DNA from: Micromonospora inyonensis
Lineage (GTDB): Bacteria > Actinomycetota > Actinomycetes > Mycobacteriales > Micromonosporaceae
Direction of reading: 5' to 3'
Assembly (NCBI RefSeq): GCF_900091415.1
Contig: NZ_FMHU01000002.1
Location: 1,054,001 to 1,118,000 of the forward strand
Length of the DNA stretch: 64,000 nt
The notes under the pieces were generated by a model. The model saw only the letters and a list, made by a program, of their open reading frames with translations, searched no databases and was not told the DNA's origin. Position 1 is the stretch's first letter; the number at the start of each line of letters is the position of its first letter. Both the position numbers and the translations under genes were made by a program. Of this stretch, positions 12,001-18,064 are shown piece by piece.

Positions 12001-14563
12001 GTCAGCCCTCGCCGAGGCGACATTCACACTGCGGCCGACGGTGCATGACCGGATCGGGGTATTGCTGCGCGGCAGTGGTCTGCTGCAGCTGGTGCAGGAA
12101 GGTCGCGGTGGCGTGGCGGCGCGGTACGGGGTGAGCGATCCGGGTCAGCCCCGGCAAGCACCACTGCCGGCCCTTCCCGAAGGCAGCCGATGGCTGCGCG
12201 ACCCGGGCGGGGCCCGGGCGCTGTTCGACCAGCACGCCGGCCACATCGCCACCACAACACGGCAGCGGGAACAGCTGCGGCAGTTGTGGAACGCCCTGAT
12301 CGACCGGATGGACGACAACGGGATCATCACCGCCAGCGAGTCAGACCTCGCCGAGGCGACATCCACACTGCAGCCGACGGTGCATGCCCGGATCGGGGTA
12401 TTGCGCGACCGTGGTCTGCTGCAGCGGGTCCAGGAAGCACACGGTGGCGGGGCGGCGCGGTACGGGGTGAGCGATCCGGGGCAGCCCCGGCAAGCACCGC
12501 TGCCGGGCCCTGCCCTCGGACCGGACCGCCCGCAGGGTGAGGACCTGTCCTGGCTGGACCACGGGGCTACGGTGCCGATGTCCGGGCCTGCACCTGCCTC
12601 GCCGGCGGGTACGGGTCTGCCAGGGCTGCCCGGGCCGTTGGACGACCCGGACGCCCCCACCGCGTCGTCCTGGCCGGCGGGGTGGGCGCAACCGGGGTGG
12701 CCGGTACCCGGCATGGGCGTGACCGACGGGCACGGTGCGGCGATGTCCACCGACTTCGACCAGCCGGGCATCGACGATCAGGCCAGCGACGGCGGGAACC
12801 TCGGCGACTGGGCCGGCGAGGGCGGGAACCTCGGCGACTGGGCCACCTACGAGGTGGACCCAGCCCGTTCGCTCGATGTGGGCCCGGCCGATCTGCTCTA
12901 TCCGTTTGAGGCCGTGGGCGCGGAACCCGACCCCGCGCCGCAACCGATGGATCCGCCCCGGCCGCAGGCCCCGCCCGGCCCGGCATCATGGTCGCCGCCC
13001 AACGGCGACCAGCCCAGCCAGTTCCCAGGGACTCAGTCGTTCCCGCCCGGACCGGGCATGCAGGATCCGGCACCTCAGTCGCCGATGTCCGGGCTGGTAC
13101 CTGCCTCGCCGGCGGGTACGGGTCTGCCAGGGCTGCCCGGGCCGTTGGACGACCCGGACGCCCCCACCGCGTCGTCCTGGCCGGCGGTGGCCCGCACCGA
13201 CGCCGGCACTGTTCACGCCGGCGACACCCTCCATCACCCGGCCGACGAGCCACCCACCACGCCCGCCTCGCCGCACCCCGACCAACCCCAACCCCAACCC
13301 CAACCCGCTGCGGGCAGCCGGCGGGTGCGCGACCCGGGCGAGGCCCGGGCGCTGTTCGACCAGCACGCCGGCCACATCGCCACCACAACACGGCAGCGGG
13401 AACCGCTGCGGCAGTTGTGGAACGCCCTGATCGACCATATGGACGACAACGGGATCATCACCGCCAGCGAGCCAGACCTCGCCGAGGCGACATCCGCGCA
13501 GCAGTCGACGGTGCATCGCCGGATCGGGGCATTGCTGCGCGGCAGTGGTCTGCTGCAGTTGGTCCAGGAAGGTCGCGGTCGCGGGGCGGCGCGGTACGGG
13601 GTGAGCGATCCGGGTCAGCCCCAGCAAGCACCACTGCCGGCCCCTCCCGAAGGCAGCCGATGGCTGCGCGACCCGGAAGAGGCCCGGGCGCTGTTCGACC
13701 AGCACGCCGGCCACATCGCCACCACAACACGGCAGCGGGAACAGCTGCGGCAGTTGTGGAACGCCCTGATCGACCGGATGGACGACAACGGGATCATCAC
13801 CGCCAGCGAGTCAGACCTCGCCGAGGCGACATCCACACTGCAGCCGACGGTGCATGCCCGGATCGGGGCATTGCGCGACCGTGGTCTGCTGCAGCGGGTG
13901 CAGGAAAGTCACGGTGGCGTGGCGGCGCGGTACGGGGTGAGCGATCCGGGTCAGCCCCGGCAAGCACCGCTGCCGGGCCCTGCCCTCGGACCGGACCGCC
14001 CGCAGGGTGAGGACCTGTCCTGGCTGGACCACGGGGCTACGGTGCCGATGTCCGGGCCTGCACCTGCCTCGCCGGCGGGTACGGGTCTGCCAGGGCTGCC
14101 CGGGCCGTTGGACGACCCGGACGCCCCCACCGCGTCGTCCTGGCCGGCGGGGTGGGCGGAACCGGGGTGGGCGGAACCGGGGTGGCCGGTACCCGGCATG
14201 GGCGTGACCGACGGGCACGGTGCGGCGATGTCCACCGACTTCGGCCAGCCGGGCATCGACGATCAGGCCAGCGAGGGCGGGAACCTCGGCGACTGGGCCA
14301 CCTACGAGGTGGACCCAGCCGGTTCGCTCGATGTGGGCCCGGCCGATCTGCTCTATCCGTTTGAGGCCGTGGGCACGGAACCCGACCCCGCGCCGCAACC
14401 GATGGATCCGCCCCGGCCGCAGGCCCCGCCCGGCCCGACATCATGGTCGCCGCCCAACGGCGACCAGCCCAGCCAGTCCCCAGGGACTCAGCCTCGATCC
14501 GTGGACGACGGGGGATCCACTGTGGCCGGAACAGCGCGAATATGTGACGAGAGTGCCCTCTGA
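2..14563 (+). CDS. Giant repeat protein: WXG100-like toxin N-terminal region plus 16 winged-HTH repeats (5'-partial, 3' cut by IS)
   Basis: The reading frame is already open at the window edge; the paralogue starting at 18065 shows that about 127 N-terminal residues lie outside. The first ~200 visible residues are hydrophobic and helical and include the RTIIQTILR stretch typical of the CpnT/WXG100_2-like N-terminal region of actinobacterial polymorphic toxins, which suggests export by a type VII (ESX) route (inference). A Pro-rich stretch and helical segments follow, then an unrecognised domain (about nt 2150-2900). From nt ~3000 the protein consists of Pro/Gly/Asp-rich linkers and arrays of a 112-113-residue unit that reads as a winged helix-turn-helix. 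The last residues, after the repeat-encoded text stops at nt ~14490, come from IS DNA, so the native C-terminus is lost. It is unclear whether the protein is made. The domain reading is firm for the repeats and moderate for the N-terminal region. Confidence 0.8.
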   Translation: MVMFVFMMTELAVAFAMAFVLPVEAAAHIVKVRTIIQTILRSSMVRAAASSTAIQMLFMPGSSLLAQISMLADGLVPGVDWGQVGKQALYGLAVAGVTTAAGPALGRFAGVVGGGLAKFEVSDATRDLLTSLLMVPVSEVGLEVVGDVAASYIVDGTYDPGGLGMAVISGALSGSGELGASGAGAAARRVAVGLGFNPTRSRWNMPAGTGFTADGRPVAPVTPAPSTYQPEVDDPAGAGSGGPGPVPVPPVPAPALSAPDLSAPAWSAPDLSVPAWSVPDLPVPSWSVPSFSVPLVPVPEWVAVAGALVVEQWQRFQRELVDHYGGLLAGMGQARQFLAALPVSVERVFAGWVDARRGDRAVAAFLSAVGLPAAALTEGYLTGVRQRAVARVVEALAFSGGRIPAEVRARQVIAGLPAEFDRQALRSLAHLAVQHHIDQYLAAGLPTGPGTPTGAGVPTGAGVSGGAGAVVPSAGVLRAVEGGVWSQVDRGVDVILGAPAVLPGVVAGPDAGQVSAVARVVRQAVTDLSARFSAVTVPGVTGAAAGVATVDVEEGGRVGGPTVPVMSERHTAAAAGLAQAQFTALARRYGVDPAGHAALVTSFQREWVDGYHKVLVSAGGSVTPGTADVVGALGTVPGGVGSRVGGMSIVDVVSVGDTASVSDVSVASGGVFSPDLGSRDTDSTGFRDSGSISGVSLLDESISAGSGGLGERAVAATGPAVERIHDLASGGYGRASDAQLRRLAADLGIQAASPDGVLPRLFEVSRDVVMADTFSGVYFADPVVADLDAAADRTAAQALPSVEGWFTIAGHRNLAERLADDPVRQALFLRMITASPAWQHAVAQARQRGGGIPDIMLVWCDAAWRGPGQATSFGGWLRTQLRARRLMSSTHEVDQIPGELRPHGDEPVRSVLFSDGSVELFGPDLVEAVRTADIVENGQEPGVRWPDQEDFAAAGGRHRWAGNTSGGQSPDPAEGGDPSGPGPVSAAQWVWGPSRDPGAQLPVPGPALGPDRPQGEDLSWLDDWGMLPMSGLVPAPPAGTGLPGLPGPLDDPDAPTASSWPAGWAEPGWPVPGMGVTDGHGAAMSTDFDQPGIDNQASDGGNLGDWAGDGGNPGDWATYQGPDMDWQPSLAPSPAVARTDAGTVHAGDTLHHPADEPPTTPASPQPDQPQPQPAAGSRRVRDPGEARALFDQHAGHIATTTPQREQLRQLWNALIDRMDDNGIITASESDLAEATSAQQRTVHNRIGVLRDRGLLQRVQEGRGGGAARYGVSDPGQPRQAPLPAPPEGSQWLRDPDEARALFDQHAGHIATTTRQREQLRQLWNALIDRMDDNGIITASEPDLAEATSAQQPTVHHRIGALLRGSALLQRVQESHGRGAARYGVSDPGQPRQAPLPALPEGSQWLRDPDEARALFDQHAGHIATTTRQREQLRQLWNALIDRMDDNGIITASEPDLAEATSTLRQTVHHRIGALLRGSGLLRLVREGRGRGAARYGVSDPGQPRQAPLPALPEGSRWLRDPGGARALFDQHAGHIATTTRQREQLRQLWNALIDRMDDNGIITASESDLAEATSTLQPTVHARIGVLRDRGLLQRVQESRGGGAARYGVSDPGQPRQAPLPGPALGPDRPQGEDLSWLDHGATVPMSGLVPAPASPAGTGLPGLPGPLDDPDAPTASSWPAGWAQPGWPVPGMGVTDGHGAAMSTDFDQPGIDDQASDGGNLGDWAGEGGNLGDWATYEVDPARSLDVDPADLLYLLEAVGTEPDPAPQPMDPPRPQAPPGPTSWSPPNGDQPSQSPGTQSFPPGPGMQDPAPQSPMSGLVPAPPAGTGLPGLPGPLDDPDASTASSWPAGWAEPGWPVPGMGVTDGHGAAMSTDFDQPGIDDQASDGGNLGDWATYEVDPARSLDVDPADLLYPFEAVGAEPDPGPQPMDPPRPQAPPGPASWSQPNGDQPSQFPGTQSFPPGPGMQDPAPQSPMSGLVPAPPAGTGLPGLPGPLDDPDAPTASSWPAGWAEPGWPVPGMGVTDGHGAAMSTDFDQPGIDDQASDGGNLGDWATYEVDPAGSLDVDPADLLYPFEAVGAEPDPAPQPMDPPRPQAPPGPASWSPPNGDQPSQFPGTQSFPPGPGMQDPAPQSPMSGLVPASPAGTGLPGLPGPLDDPDAPTASSWPAVARTDAGTVHAGDTLHHPADEPPTTPASPQPDQPQPQPAAGSRRVRDPGEARALFDQHAGHIATTTRQREQLRQLWNALIDRMDDDGIITASESALAEATSAPQPTVHRRIGALLRGSALLQLVQEGRGRGAARYGVSDPGQPRQAPLPALPEGSQWLRDPDEARALFDQHAGHIAPTTRQREQLRQLWNALIDRMDDDGIITASESALAEATFTLRPTVHDRIGVLLRGSALLQLVQEGRGGVAARYGVSDPGQPRQAPLPALPEGSRWLRDPGGARALFDQHAGHIATTTRQREQLRQLWNALIDRMDDNGIITASESDLAEATSTLQPTVHARIGVLRDRGLLQRVQEAHGGGAARYGVSDPGQPRQAPLPGPALGPDRPQGEDLSWLDHGATVPMSGPAPASPAGTGLPGLPGPLDDPDAPTASSWPAGWAEPGWPVPGMGVTDGHGAAMSTDFGQPGIDDQASDGGNLGDWATYEVDPAGSLDVDPADLLYPFEAVGTERDPGPQPMDPPRPQAPPGPASWSQPNGDQPSQFPGTQSFPPGPGMQDPAPQSPMSGLVPASPAGTGLPGLPGPLDDPDAPTASSWPAVARTDAGTVHAGDTLHHPADEPPTTPASPQPDQPQPQPQPQPAAGSRRVRDPGEARALLDQHAGHIATTTRQREQLRQLWNALIDRMDDNGIITASEPDLAEATFTLQPTVHNRIGVLRDRGLLQRVQESRGGGAARYGVSDPGQPQQAPLPAPPEGSQWLRDPGGARALFDQHADHIATTTPQREQLRQLWNALIDRMDDNGIITASESDLAEATSAPQPTVHHRIGVLRDRGLLQRVQEGRGGGAARYGVSDPGQPRQAPLPALPEGSQWLRDPDEARALFDQHAGHIATTTRQREPLRQLWNALIDRMDDNGIITASEPDLAEATSAQQSTVHRRIGALLRGSALLQLVQEGRGRGAARYGVSDPGQPQQAPLPAPPEGSRWLRDPGEARALFDQHAGHIATTTRQREQLRQLWNALIDRMDDNGIITASEPDLAEATSTLQPTVHARIGVLRDRGLLQRVQEGRGGVAARYGVSDPGQPRQAPLPGPALGPDRPQGEDLSWLDHGATVPMSGPAPASPAGTGLPGLPGPLDDPYAPTASSWPAGWAQPGWPVPGMGVTDGHGAAMSTDFDQPGIDDQASDGGNLGDWATYEVDPARSLDVDPADLLYPFEAVGTEPDPAPQPMDPPRPQAPPGPSWSQPNGDQPSQSPGTQSFPPGPGMQDPAPQSPMSGPAPAPPAGTGLPGLPGPLDDPDAPTASSWPAGWAQPGWPVPGMGVTDGHGAAMSTDFDQPGIDDQASDGGNLGDWAGEGGNLGDWATYEVDPARSLDVDPADLLYPFEAVGTEPDPAPQPMDPPRPQAPPGPTSWSPPNGDQPSQSPGTQSFPPGPGMQDPAPQSPMSGLVPASPAGTGLPGLPGPLDDPDASTASSWPAGWAEPGWPVPGMGVTDGHGAAMSTDFDQPGIDDQASDGGNLGDWATYEVDPARSLDVDPADLLYPFEAVGAEPDPGPQPMDPPRPQAPPGPASWSQPNGDQPSQFPGTQSFPPGPGMQDPAPQSPMSGLVPASPAGTGLPGLPGPLDDPDAPTASSWPAVARTDAGTVHAGDTLHHPADEPPTTPASPHPDQPQPQPQPAAGSRRVRDPGEARALFDQHAGHIATTTRQREPLRQLWNALIDRMDDDGIITASESDLAEATSAPQPTVHRRIGALLRGSALLQRVQESHGRGAARYGVSDPGQPRQAPLPALPEGSQWLRDPDEARALFDQHAGHIAPTTRQREQLRQLWNALIDRMDDDGIITASESALAEATFTLRPTVHDRIGVLLRGSGLLQLVQEGRGGVAARYGVSDPGQPRQAPLPALPEGSRWLRDPGGARALFDQHAGHIATTTRQREQLRQLWNALIDRMDDNGIITASESDLAEATSTLQPTVHARIGVLRDRGLLQRVQEAHGGGAARYGVSDPGQPRQAPLPGPALGPDRPQGEDLSWLDHGATVPMSGPAPASPAGTGLPGLPGPLDDPDAPTASSWPAGWAQPGWPVPGMGVTDGHGAAMSTDFDQPGIDDQASDGGNLGDWAGEGGNLGDWATYEVDPARSLDVGPADLLYPFEAVGAEPDPAPQPMDPPRPQAPPGPASWSPPNGDQPSQFPGTQSFPPGPGMQDPAPQSPMSGLVPASPAGTGLPGLPGPLDDPDAPTASSWPAVARTDAGTVHAGDTLHHPADEPPTTPASPHPDQPQPQPQPAAGSRRVRDPGEARALFDQHAGHIATTTRQREPLRQLWNALIDHMDDNGIITASEPDLAEATSAQQSTVHRRIGALLRGSGLLQLVQEGRGRGAARYGVSDPGQPQQAPLPAPPEGSRWLRDPEEARALFDQHAGHIATTTRQREQLRQLWNALIDRMDDNGIITASESDLAEATSTLQPTVHARIGALRDRGLLQRVQESHGGVAARYGVSDPGQPRQAPLPGPALGPDRPQGEDLSWLDHGATVPMSGPAPASPAGTGLPGLPGPLDDPDAPTASSWPAGWAEPGWAEPGWPVPGMGVTDGHGAAMSTDFGQPGIDDQASEGGNLGDWATYEVDPAGSLDVGPADLLYPFEAVGTEPDPAPQPMDPPRPQAPPGPTSWSPPNGDQPSQSPGTQPRSVDDGGSTVAGTARICDESAL
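3541..13978 (+). repeat. Five arrays of a 336/339-bp winged-HTH repeat (16 units)
   Basis: Units start with (V/L)RDPGEARALFDQH and repeat every 336 or 339 bp. They fall in five groups: ~3541-4863 (4 units), ~6640-7623 (3), ~8425-9744 (4), ~11518-12504 (3) and ~13327-13978 (2). Within a unit, residues 23-38 form a helix containing LRQLWNALIDRM. SDLAEAT (49-55) and TVHxRIGxL (61-69) give the helix-turn-helix, and the Gly/Arg-rich segment 81-92 ending AARYGV fits a wing. The framework is nearly invariant. Differences cluster at residues 48-50, 56-60, 64 and 68-74. The 3-bp length difference comes from two alternative segments, LRDRGLL and LLRGSALL. Identity is visible by eye; DNA binding is inferred from the fold only. 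Confidence 0.85.
4864..14490 (+). repeat. Pro/Gly/Asp-rich linker modules between winged-HTH arrays
   Basis: Between the winged-HTH groups lie long repeated linkers. They contain the motifs GEDLSWLDHGATVPMSG, PAGTGLPGLPGPLDDPDAP, TDGHGAAMSTDFDQPGID, NLGDWA and DPADLLYPFEAVG in fixed order. Some linkers carry the block once and others two or three times (for example 4864-6500, 9745-11380 and 12505-13190). The number of NLGDWAGEGG decapeptides varies. A hexanucleotide CCCCAA tract encoding QPQP precedes each array and also varies in copy number (near 3510, 6605, 8385, 11480 and 13290). They look like flexible spacers. No known domain was recognised. Confidence 0.8.
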
Positions 14564-14622
14564 GCTGGGATGATCGGGTTTGTCAAGAACTCAGATCACA
14601 CCAACCCAGAAGGGCACTCTCG

Positions 14623-15795
14623 GTGCGAGGATCTCATGCCTGGCGTGCGGACAGCGCGGTGTTCGACGAGGACAATCTCGTGTCGTGTGCGGGGCTGGTG
14701 CCCGTGCTGGAGTTGGCCGAGCAGGCCGGGTTGTCCCGGTTGCTGGACGAGCACGTCCAGTTCGCCTGCGAGCGGGTCAAATCCGGTGCGGCGAAGCCGA
14801 CGCCGAAGCTGACCTCGATCATCGCCGGGATGGCCGCCGGCGCGGACAGCATCAGCGACCTGGACACCATCCGGGCCGGTGGGATGAAGAAACTGTTCGG
14901 CGGGGTCTACGCGGCCGCGACGTTGGGGATCTTCCTGCGGGAGTTCACCCACGGCCATACCCGGCAACTGTCGGCGGTACTGCGCCGGCACCTGGTCGCC
15001 CTCGCCCAGCGCACGCCGGTGCTGGACGGCATCGACGACCGCACCTTCATCGACATCGACTCCCTGCTGCGTCCGGTGTACGGGCACGCCAAGCAGGGCG
15101 CCTCGTTCGGGCACACGAAGATCGCGGGCAAGACCATCCTGCGCCGGGGCCTGTCCCCACTGGCGGTCACGATCTGCACCGCGACGGCGGCACCCGTGCT
15201 GGCCGGTGTGCGGTTGCGGGCCGGCCGCGCCGGCTCCGGCAAAGGTGCCGCGTCCATGCTCACCGAGGGCATCAACACCGCCATCGCCTGTGGCGCGGAC
15301 CCGGCGAAGATCCTGGTACGCGGCGACTCCGCATCCTGCAGCGGCAAGGTCATCACCGCAGTCGTCAAAGCCGGAGCGCGGTTCTCGTTCGCCATCGCCC
15401 GCAACCCGGCCGTCGCCGCCGCGATCGCCACCATCGGCGACCACGCCTACACGCCGGTGCGCTACCCGGGCGCGGTCGTCGATCCCGACACCGGCGAGCT
15501 GATCTCCGACGCCCACGTCGCCGAAGTGCCCTACACCGCCTTCGCCGACATCCGCCACCGCATCACCGGCCGGCTCATCGTCCGCCGTGTCCCCGACGCC
15601 AACACCCAGGACCCCCTGTTCCCGGTCTGGCGGTACCACCCGTTCTTCACCAACAACCCCGCACCCGTCGCCGACGCCGACATCACCCACCGACACCACG
15701 CCATCTGCGAAACCGTCTGGTCCGAGACGGGACTGCCCCGGGTTTGGTTGACTCGCGGGGTTGAGTGGTTCAGGCCGCGTGTGCGTGCCTGTTGA
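14623..15795 (+). pseudogene. IS1380-family transposase, C-terminally truncated
   Basis: The protein starts at GTG 14623 (MRGSHAWRADSAVFDEDNLV) with a GAAGG-type ribosome binding site upstream. It follows the IS1380 DDE transposase pattern: SxxxDLDTIRAGGM, IDDRTFIDIDSLLRPVYGHAKQGA (first Asp region) and VRGDSASCSGKVITAV (second Asp). Homology ends at about nt 15720 after HHAICETVW, where IS1380 enzymes normally run ~100 residues further with the last catalytic Glu region; the remaining codons are unrelated. A 10-bp inverted pair (14549-14558 and 14612-14621) could form a hairpin in the leader. The element's left end abuts the truncated giant gene near 14490. It is inactive as it stands. Confidence 0.85.
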
Positions 15796-15845
15796 TTGTC
15801 TCAAACTCGATGGGCGTGAGTCGTCCGAGGCGTGCCAGTGCCCAG
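15770..15845 (-). pseudogene. IS3-family transposase (OrfB) C-terminal scrap
   Basis: The minus strand encodes LGRLTPIEFETINRHAHAA followed by a stop at 15770-15772. This is the usual end of an IS3-family OrfB integrase (compare LGYLTPxEFE endings). Only ~25 codons survive, joined directly to the fragment of another transposase at 15835. It marks a deletion or recombination junction between IS copies. Confidence 0.6.
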
Positions 15846-16398
15846 CGGTGATCAGCCGGTCCACCACCGCGCGCAGATGCTCGGCGGTGACCGCGGCCAG
15901 CTCGGTGCCCGGGGCCAGCCGGACCGCGTCCAGCGGCGCGGTCCACGAACTGCGCCCGGACTCCAGGGCCACCACAAACGAGTACGGCCAGCCCGGCACA
16001 CCGATGTGCTGGTCTTTGCCACGGCCGTAGGTGTGGCACAGGATCCGCTCCGGCACGGTGTGCGCTTCCGGCCGCAGCCAGCAGGTGACATCCACGGCCA
16101 GGACGATCCGCCCGTCGGCGGCCCGTGGGATCGGCATCGAGGCCACCACGGTCCGCAACCGTTCCACATCGATCCGACCGGCGCCAAGCGCGTCGTACAA
16201 CGCGCCGTGACCTCGACGGTGCTCCGCCACCAGGGACAAGGCCGGCAGCGACCGTACCGGCCCGTCCGCGCACAACACCGCGTCGGCCAACTCGAACAGC
16301 GCATCAGCTCTGGCGCTCAGACAGCGATGCAGTTCCGTACGGAACGTCGCGAGGTCCCCAACCGCGCTTCCACGCGCGGCGTCATGCACACTGATCAT
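15835..16398 (-). pseudogene. Transposase N-terminal fragment (NF041680/IS701-like)
   Basis: The start is ATG 16398. The fragment reads MISVHDAARGSAVGDLATF, then the block LSLVAEHRRGHGALYDALGAGRIDVERLR, then IVLAVDVTCWLRPEAHTVPER with a probable first catalytic Asp, and it stops matching after DRLITAGHW at ~15835. This order matches the N-terminal half of a large actinobacterial transposase family related to IS701/IS4; the C-terminal half is missing. A 12-bp inverted repeat (16400-16411 with 16450-16461) lies just upstream of the start and may be part of the element end or a leader hairpin. Family naming is from memory; the truncation is clear. Confidence 0.65.
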
Positions 16399-16510
16399 CC
16401 CGCAGCCCTTGGTCCTGATCTTCTTCCCTAGACAAGAGGAATGATCGATCAAGGGCTGCGGCCATGATCGCCCGGGGGGCGATGCAACCGACCCCAGGTT
16501 AAAGATCAAG

Positions 16511-17608
16511 CTAGTGTGCTGAGTCGTTAATTCGTTGGCAATATGCGGCGATCGTTTCGAGGATGTTGTCTGCCGTCTTGGTCCACACGAACGGTTTCGG
16601 GTCGGCGTTCCACGCCTCGATCCAGGCGGTGACGTCGGCTTCCAGTGCGGCGATACTGCGGTGGGTCGATCGGCGGAGTTTGCGGTTGGTTAGCTCGGCG
16701 AACCAGCGCTCGACGAGGTTGAGCCAGGACGAGTAGGTCGGGGTGAAGTGCAGGTGGAACCGGGGGTGCTTGAGTAGCCACTGCCCGATGGCGGGCGTCT
16801 TGTGGGTGGCGTAGTTGTCCAGCACGAGATGCAGCTCCAGGTCGGGCGGGGTTGCCCGGTCGATGGTGCGCAGGAAGCGCAGGAACTCCTGGTGGCGGTG
16901 TTTGCGTTGGGTTTGGCCGATGACCTTGCCGGTGGCCACGTCGAGGGCGGCGAACAGGCTGGTGGTGCCGTGGCGGACGTAGTCGTGGGTCACCCGGCCG
17001 GGGACACCGGGCATCATCGGCAGCATCGGCGCGGTCCGATCCAGGGCCTGGATCTGCGATTTCTCGTCCACGGCGAGGACCATGGCGGCCTCCGGCGGGT
17101 CCAGGTACAGCCCGACGATGTCGCGGACCTTGTCGATGAACAGCGGGTCGGTCGACAGCTTCCAACTCTGGACCTGGTGCGGTTTGAGGCCGAACGCCCG
17201 CCAGATCCGCGAGACCGCGGTCTGGTTCAGCCCCACCGCCGTGGCCATCGACCGCGTCGACCAATGACTGTCCTGATCGGGCGGCAGCTCTTCGAGCGTC
17301 TTCGTGATCACGGCCTCGACCTGGGCGTCGCCGATCTTCCGTGGCGCGCCCGGTCGCGGCTCGTCGCGCAGCCCGTCCACCCGATCGGCCACGAACCGCT
17401 TACGCCACTTGCCGACCGTCGGCAGCGACACCCCAAGCCGGCGAGACACCTCGCTGTTGGACAGGCCTTCCGCGCAGGCGAGGACGATCCGCGCCCGCAC
17501 CGCCAACGCCTGCGCCGTCTTCGGCCGCCGAGCCAGCCCTCGTAGCGCCTCCCGCTCCTCGGCGGTCAACTCCAGCGGCGCCAGCTTCGGACCACGGCCA
17601 TCACCCAT
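16511..17608 (-). CDS. IS630-family transposase, intact
   Basis: The protein has 365 residues and starts at ATG 17608. The N-terminal helix-turn-helix region (SNSEVSRRLGVSLPTVGKW, about residues 50-68) is followed by a linker with EPRPGAPRKI and an IS630 DDE domain. That domain contains MVLAVDEKSQIQALDR (first Asp with the typical DEKS), HLVLDNYATHK (second Asp) and TPTYSSWLNLVERWFAELT (Glu). Length is normal for the family. The stop codon TAG lies inside the terminal repeat and uses the TA of the target duplication. No lesion is visible, so it should be functional. Confidence 0.95.
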   Translation of the reverse strand: MGDGRGPKLAPLELTAEEREALRGLARRPKTAQALAVRARIVLACAEGLSNSEVSRRLGVSLPTVGKWRKRFVADRVDGLRDEPRPGAPRKIGDAQVEAVITKTLEELPPDQDSHWSTRSMATAVGLNQTAVSRIWRAFGLKPHQVQSWKLSTDPLFIDKVRDIVGLYLDPPEAAMVLAVDEKSQIQALDRTAPMLPMMPGVPGRVTHDYVRHGTTSLFAALDVATGKVIGQTQRKHRHQEFLRFLRTIDRATPPDLELHLVLDNYATHKTPAIGQWLLKHPRFHLHFTPTYSSWLNLVERWFAELTNRKLRRSTHRSIAALEADVTAWIEAWNADPKPFVWTKTADNILETIAAYCQRINDSAH

Positions 17609-17648
17609 ACCCGCAATCTACCAACGAATTAACGACTCAGCACACTAG
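16511..17648 (-). mobile_element. Complete IS630-family insertion sequence
   Basis: A perfect 28-bp inverted repeat bounds the element at 16511-16538 and 17621-17648. The outermost bases contain TA at 16512-16513 and 17646-17647, as expected for IS630-type insertion into TA with TA duplication. One intact transposase gene fills it. It lies between IS debris and the region upstream of the second giant gene. Intact gene and perfect ends indicate a recently mobile copy. Confidence 0.92.
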
Positions 17649-18064
17649 TACGGCGGTGATACTTCGTGATCTTGTCGGACGGGGCAGCCAACCTCGACGG
17701 CGAGGCCGGCTGCTGCCCGAGCGGTCACCGCAGGTCAGCCTGCCGTCCCGGCCTCGGGCGGACCCTTGGCCATTGGTCTCTACGTGCGGTCGGGGTGGTG
17801 AACCCACTGCCGCGATTCAGTCGTGAGGCAACAGAGGGGGGTGACGGGGATGATCGGGCTGACCGACGAGGAGCTGTTGGCGGAGATGCGTGCGGCGGTG
17901 GATTTCAGGGCGAGGAGGCGGACCCGGTTCGCTGTGTCGGGGTGAACGCCGAGGCCACCGGTGCCGAGCTGGTTGCGGACATGAGTGGTGGCACGCGGGG
18001 TTGATCCGCGGAGGCGAGATGGCCGAGGGCTGGGGCGGTGGTCTGCGCCGCTGGGTGATTCGCA
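17649..18064. other. Upstream region of second giant gene with small possible ORFs
   Basis: No substantial gene is seen. A 31-codon ORF (ATG 17850, stop 17943-17945; MIGLTDEELLAEMRAAVDF) has a purine-rich stretch about 9 nt upstream. Its stop overlaps a GTG-started 20-codon ORF ending at 18004. Another short ORF starts at ATG 18019 behind GGAGGCGAG and runs into the giant gene's start in another frame. These could be leader peptides or a truncated upstream gene; nothing supports a specific role. Confidence 0.3.

Noticed and set aside
3541..13978. CRISPR-like regular repeats
   Set aside because: Units of 336/339 bp with no unique spacers, fully coding in one frame, and no cas genes.
3000..14490. 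Dozens of long open frames on the other five frames of the repeat arrays
   Set aside because: They are shadows caused by GC-rich repeats with few stops; their translations are Arg/Pro-rich with no protein-like pattern, while the frame listed has a sensible fold and third-position GC bias.
14596..15834. Extension of the minus-strand transposase fragment across the IS1380 gene
   Set aside because: The open frame is the antisense of the IS1380 transposase; homology ends at 15835.
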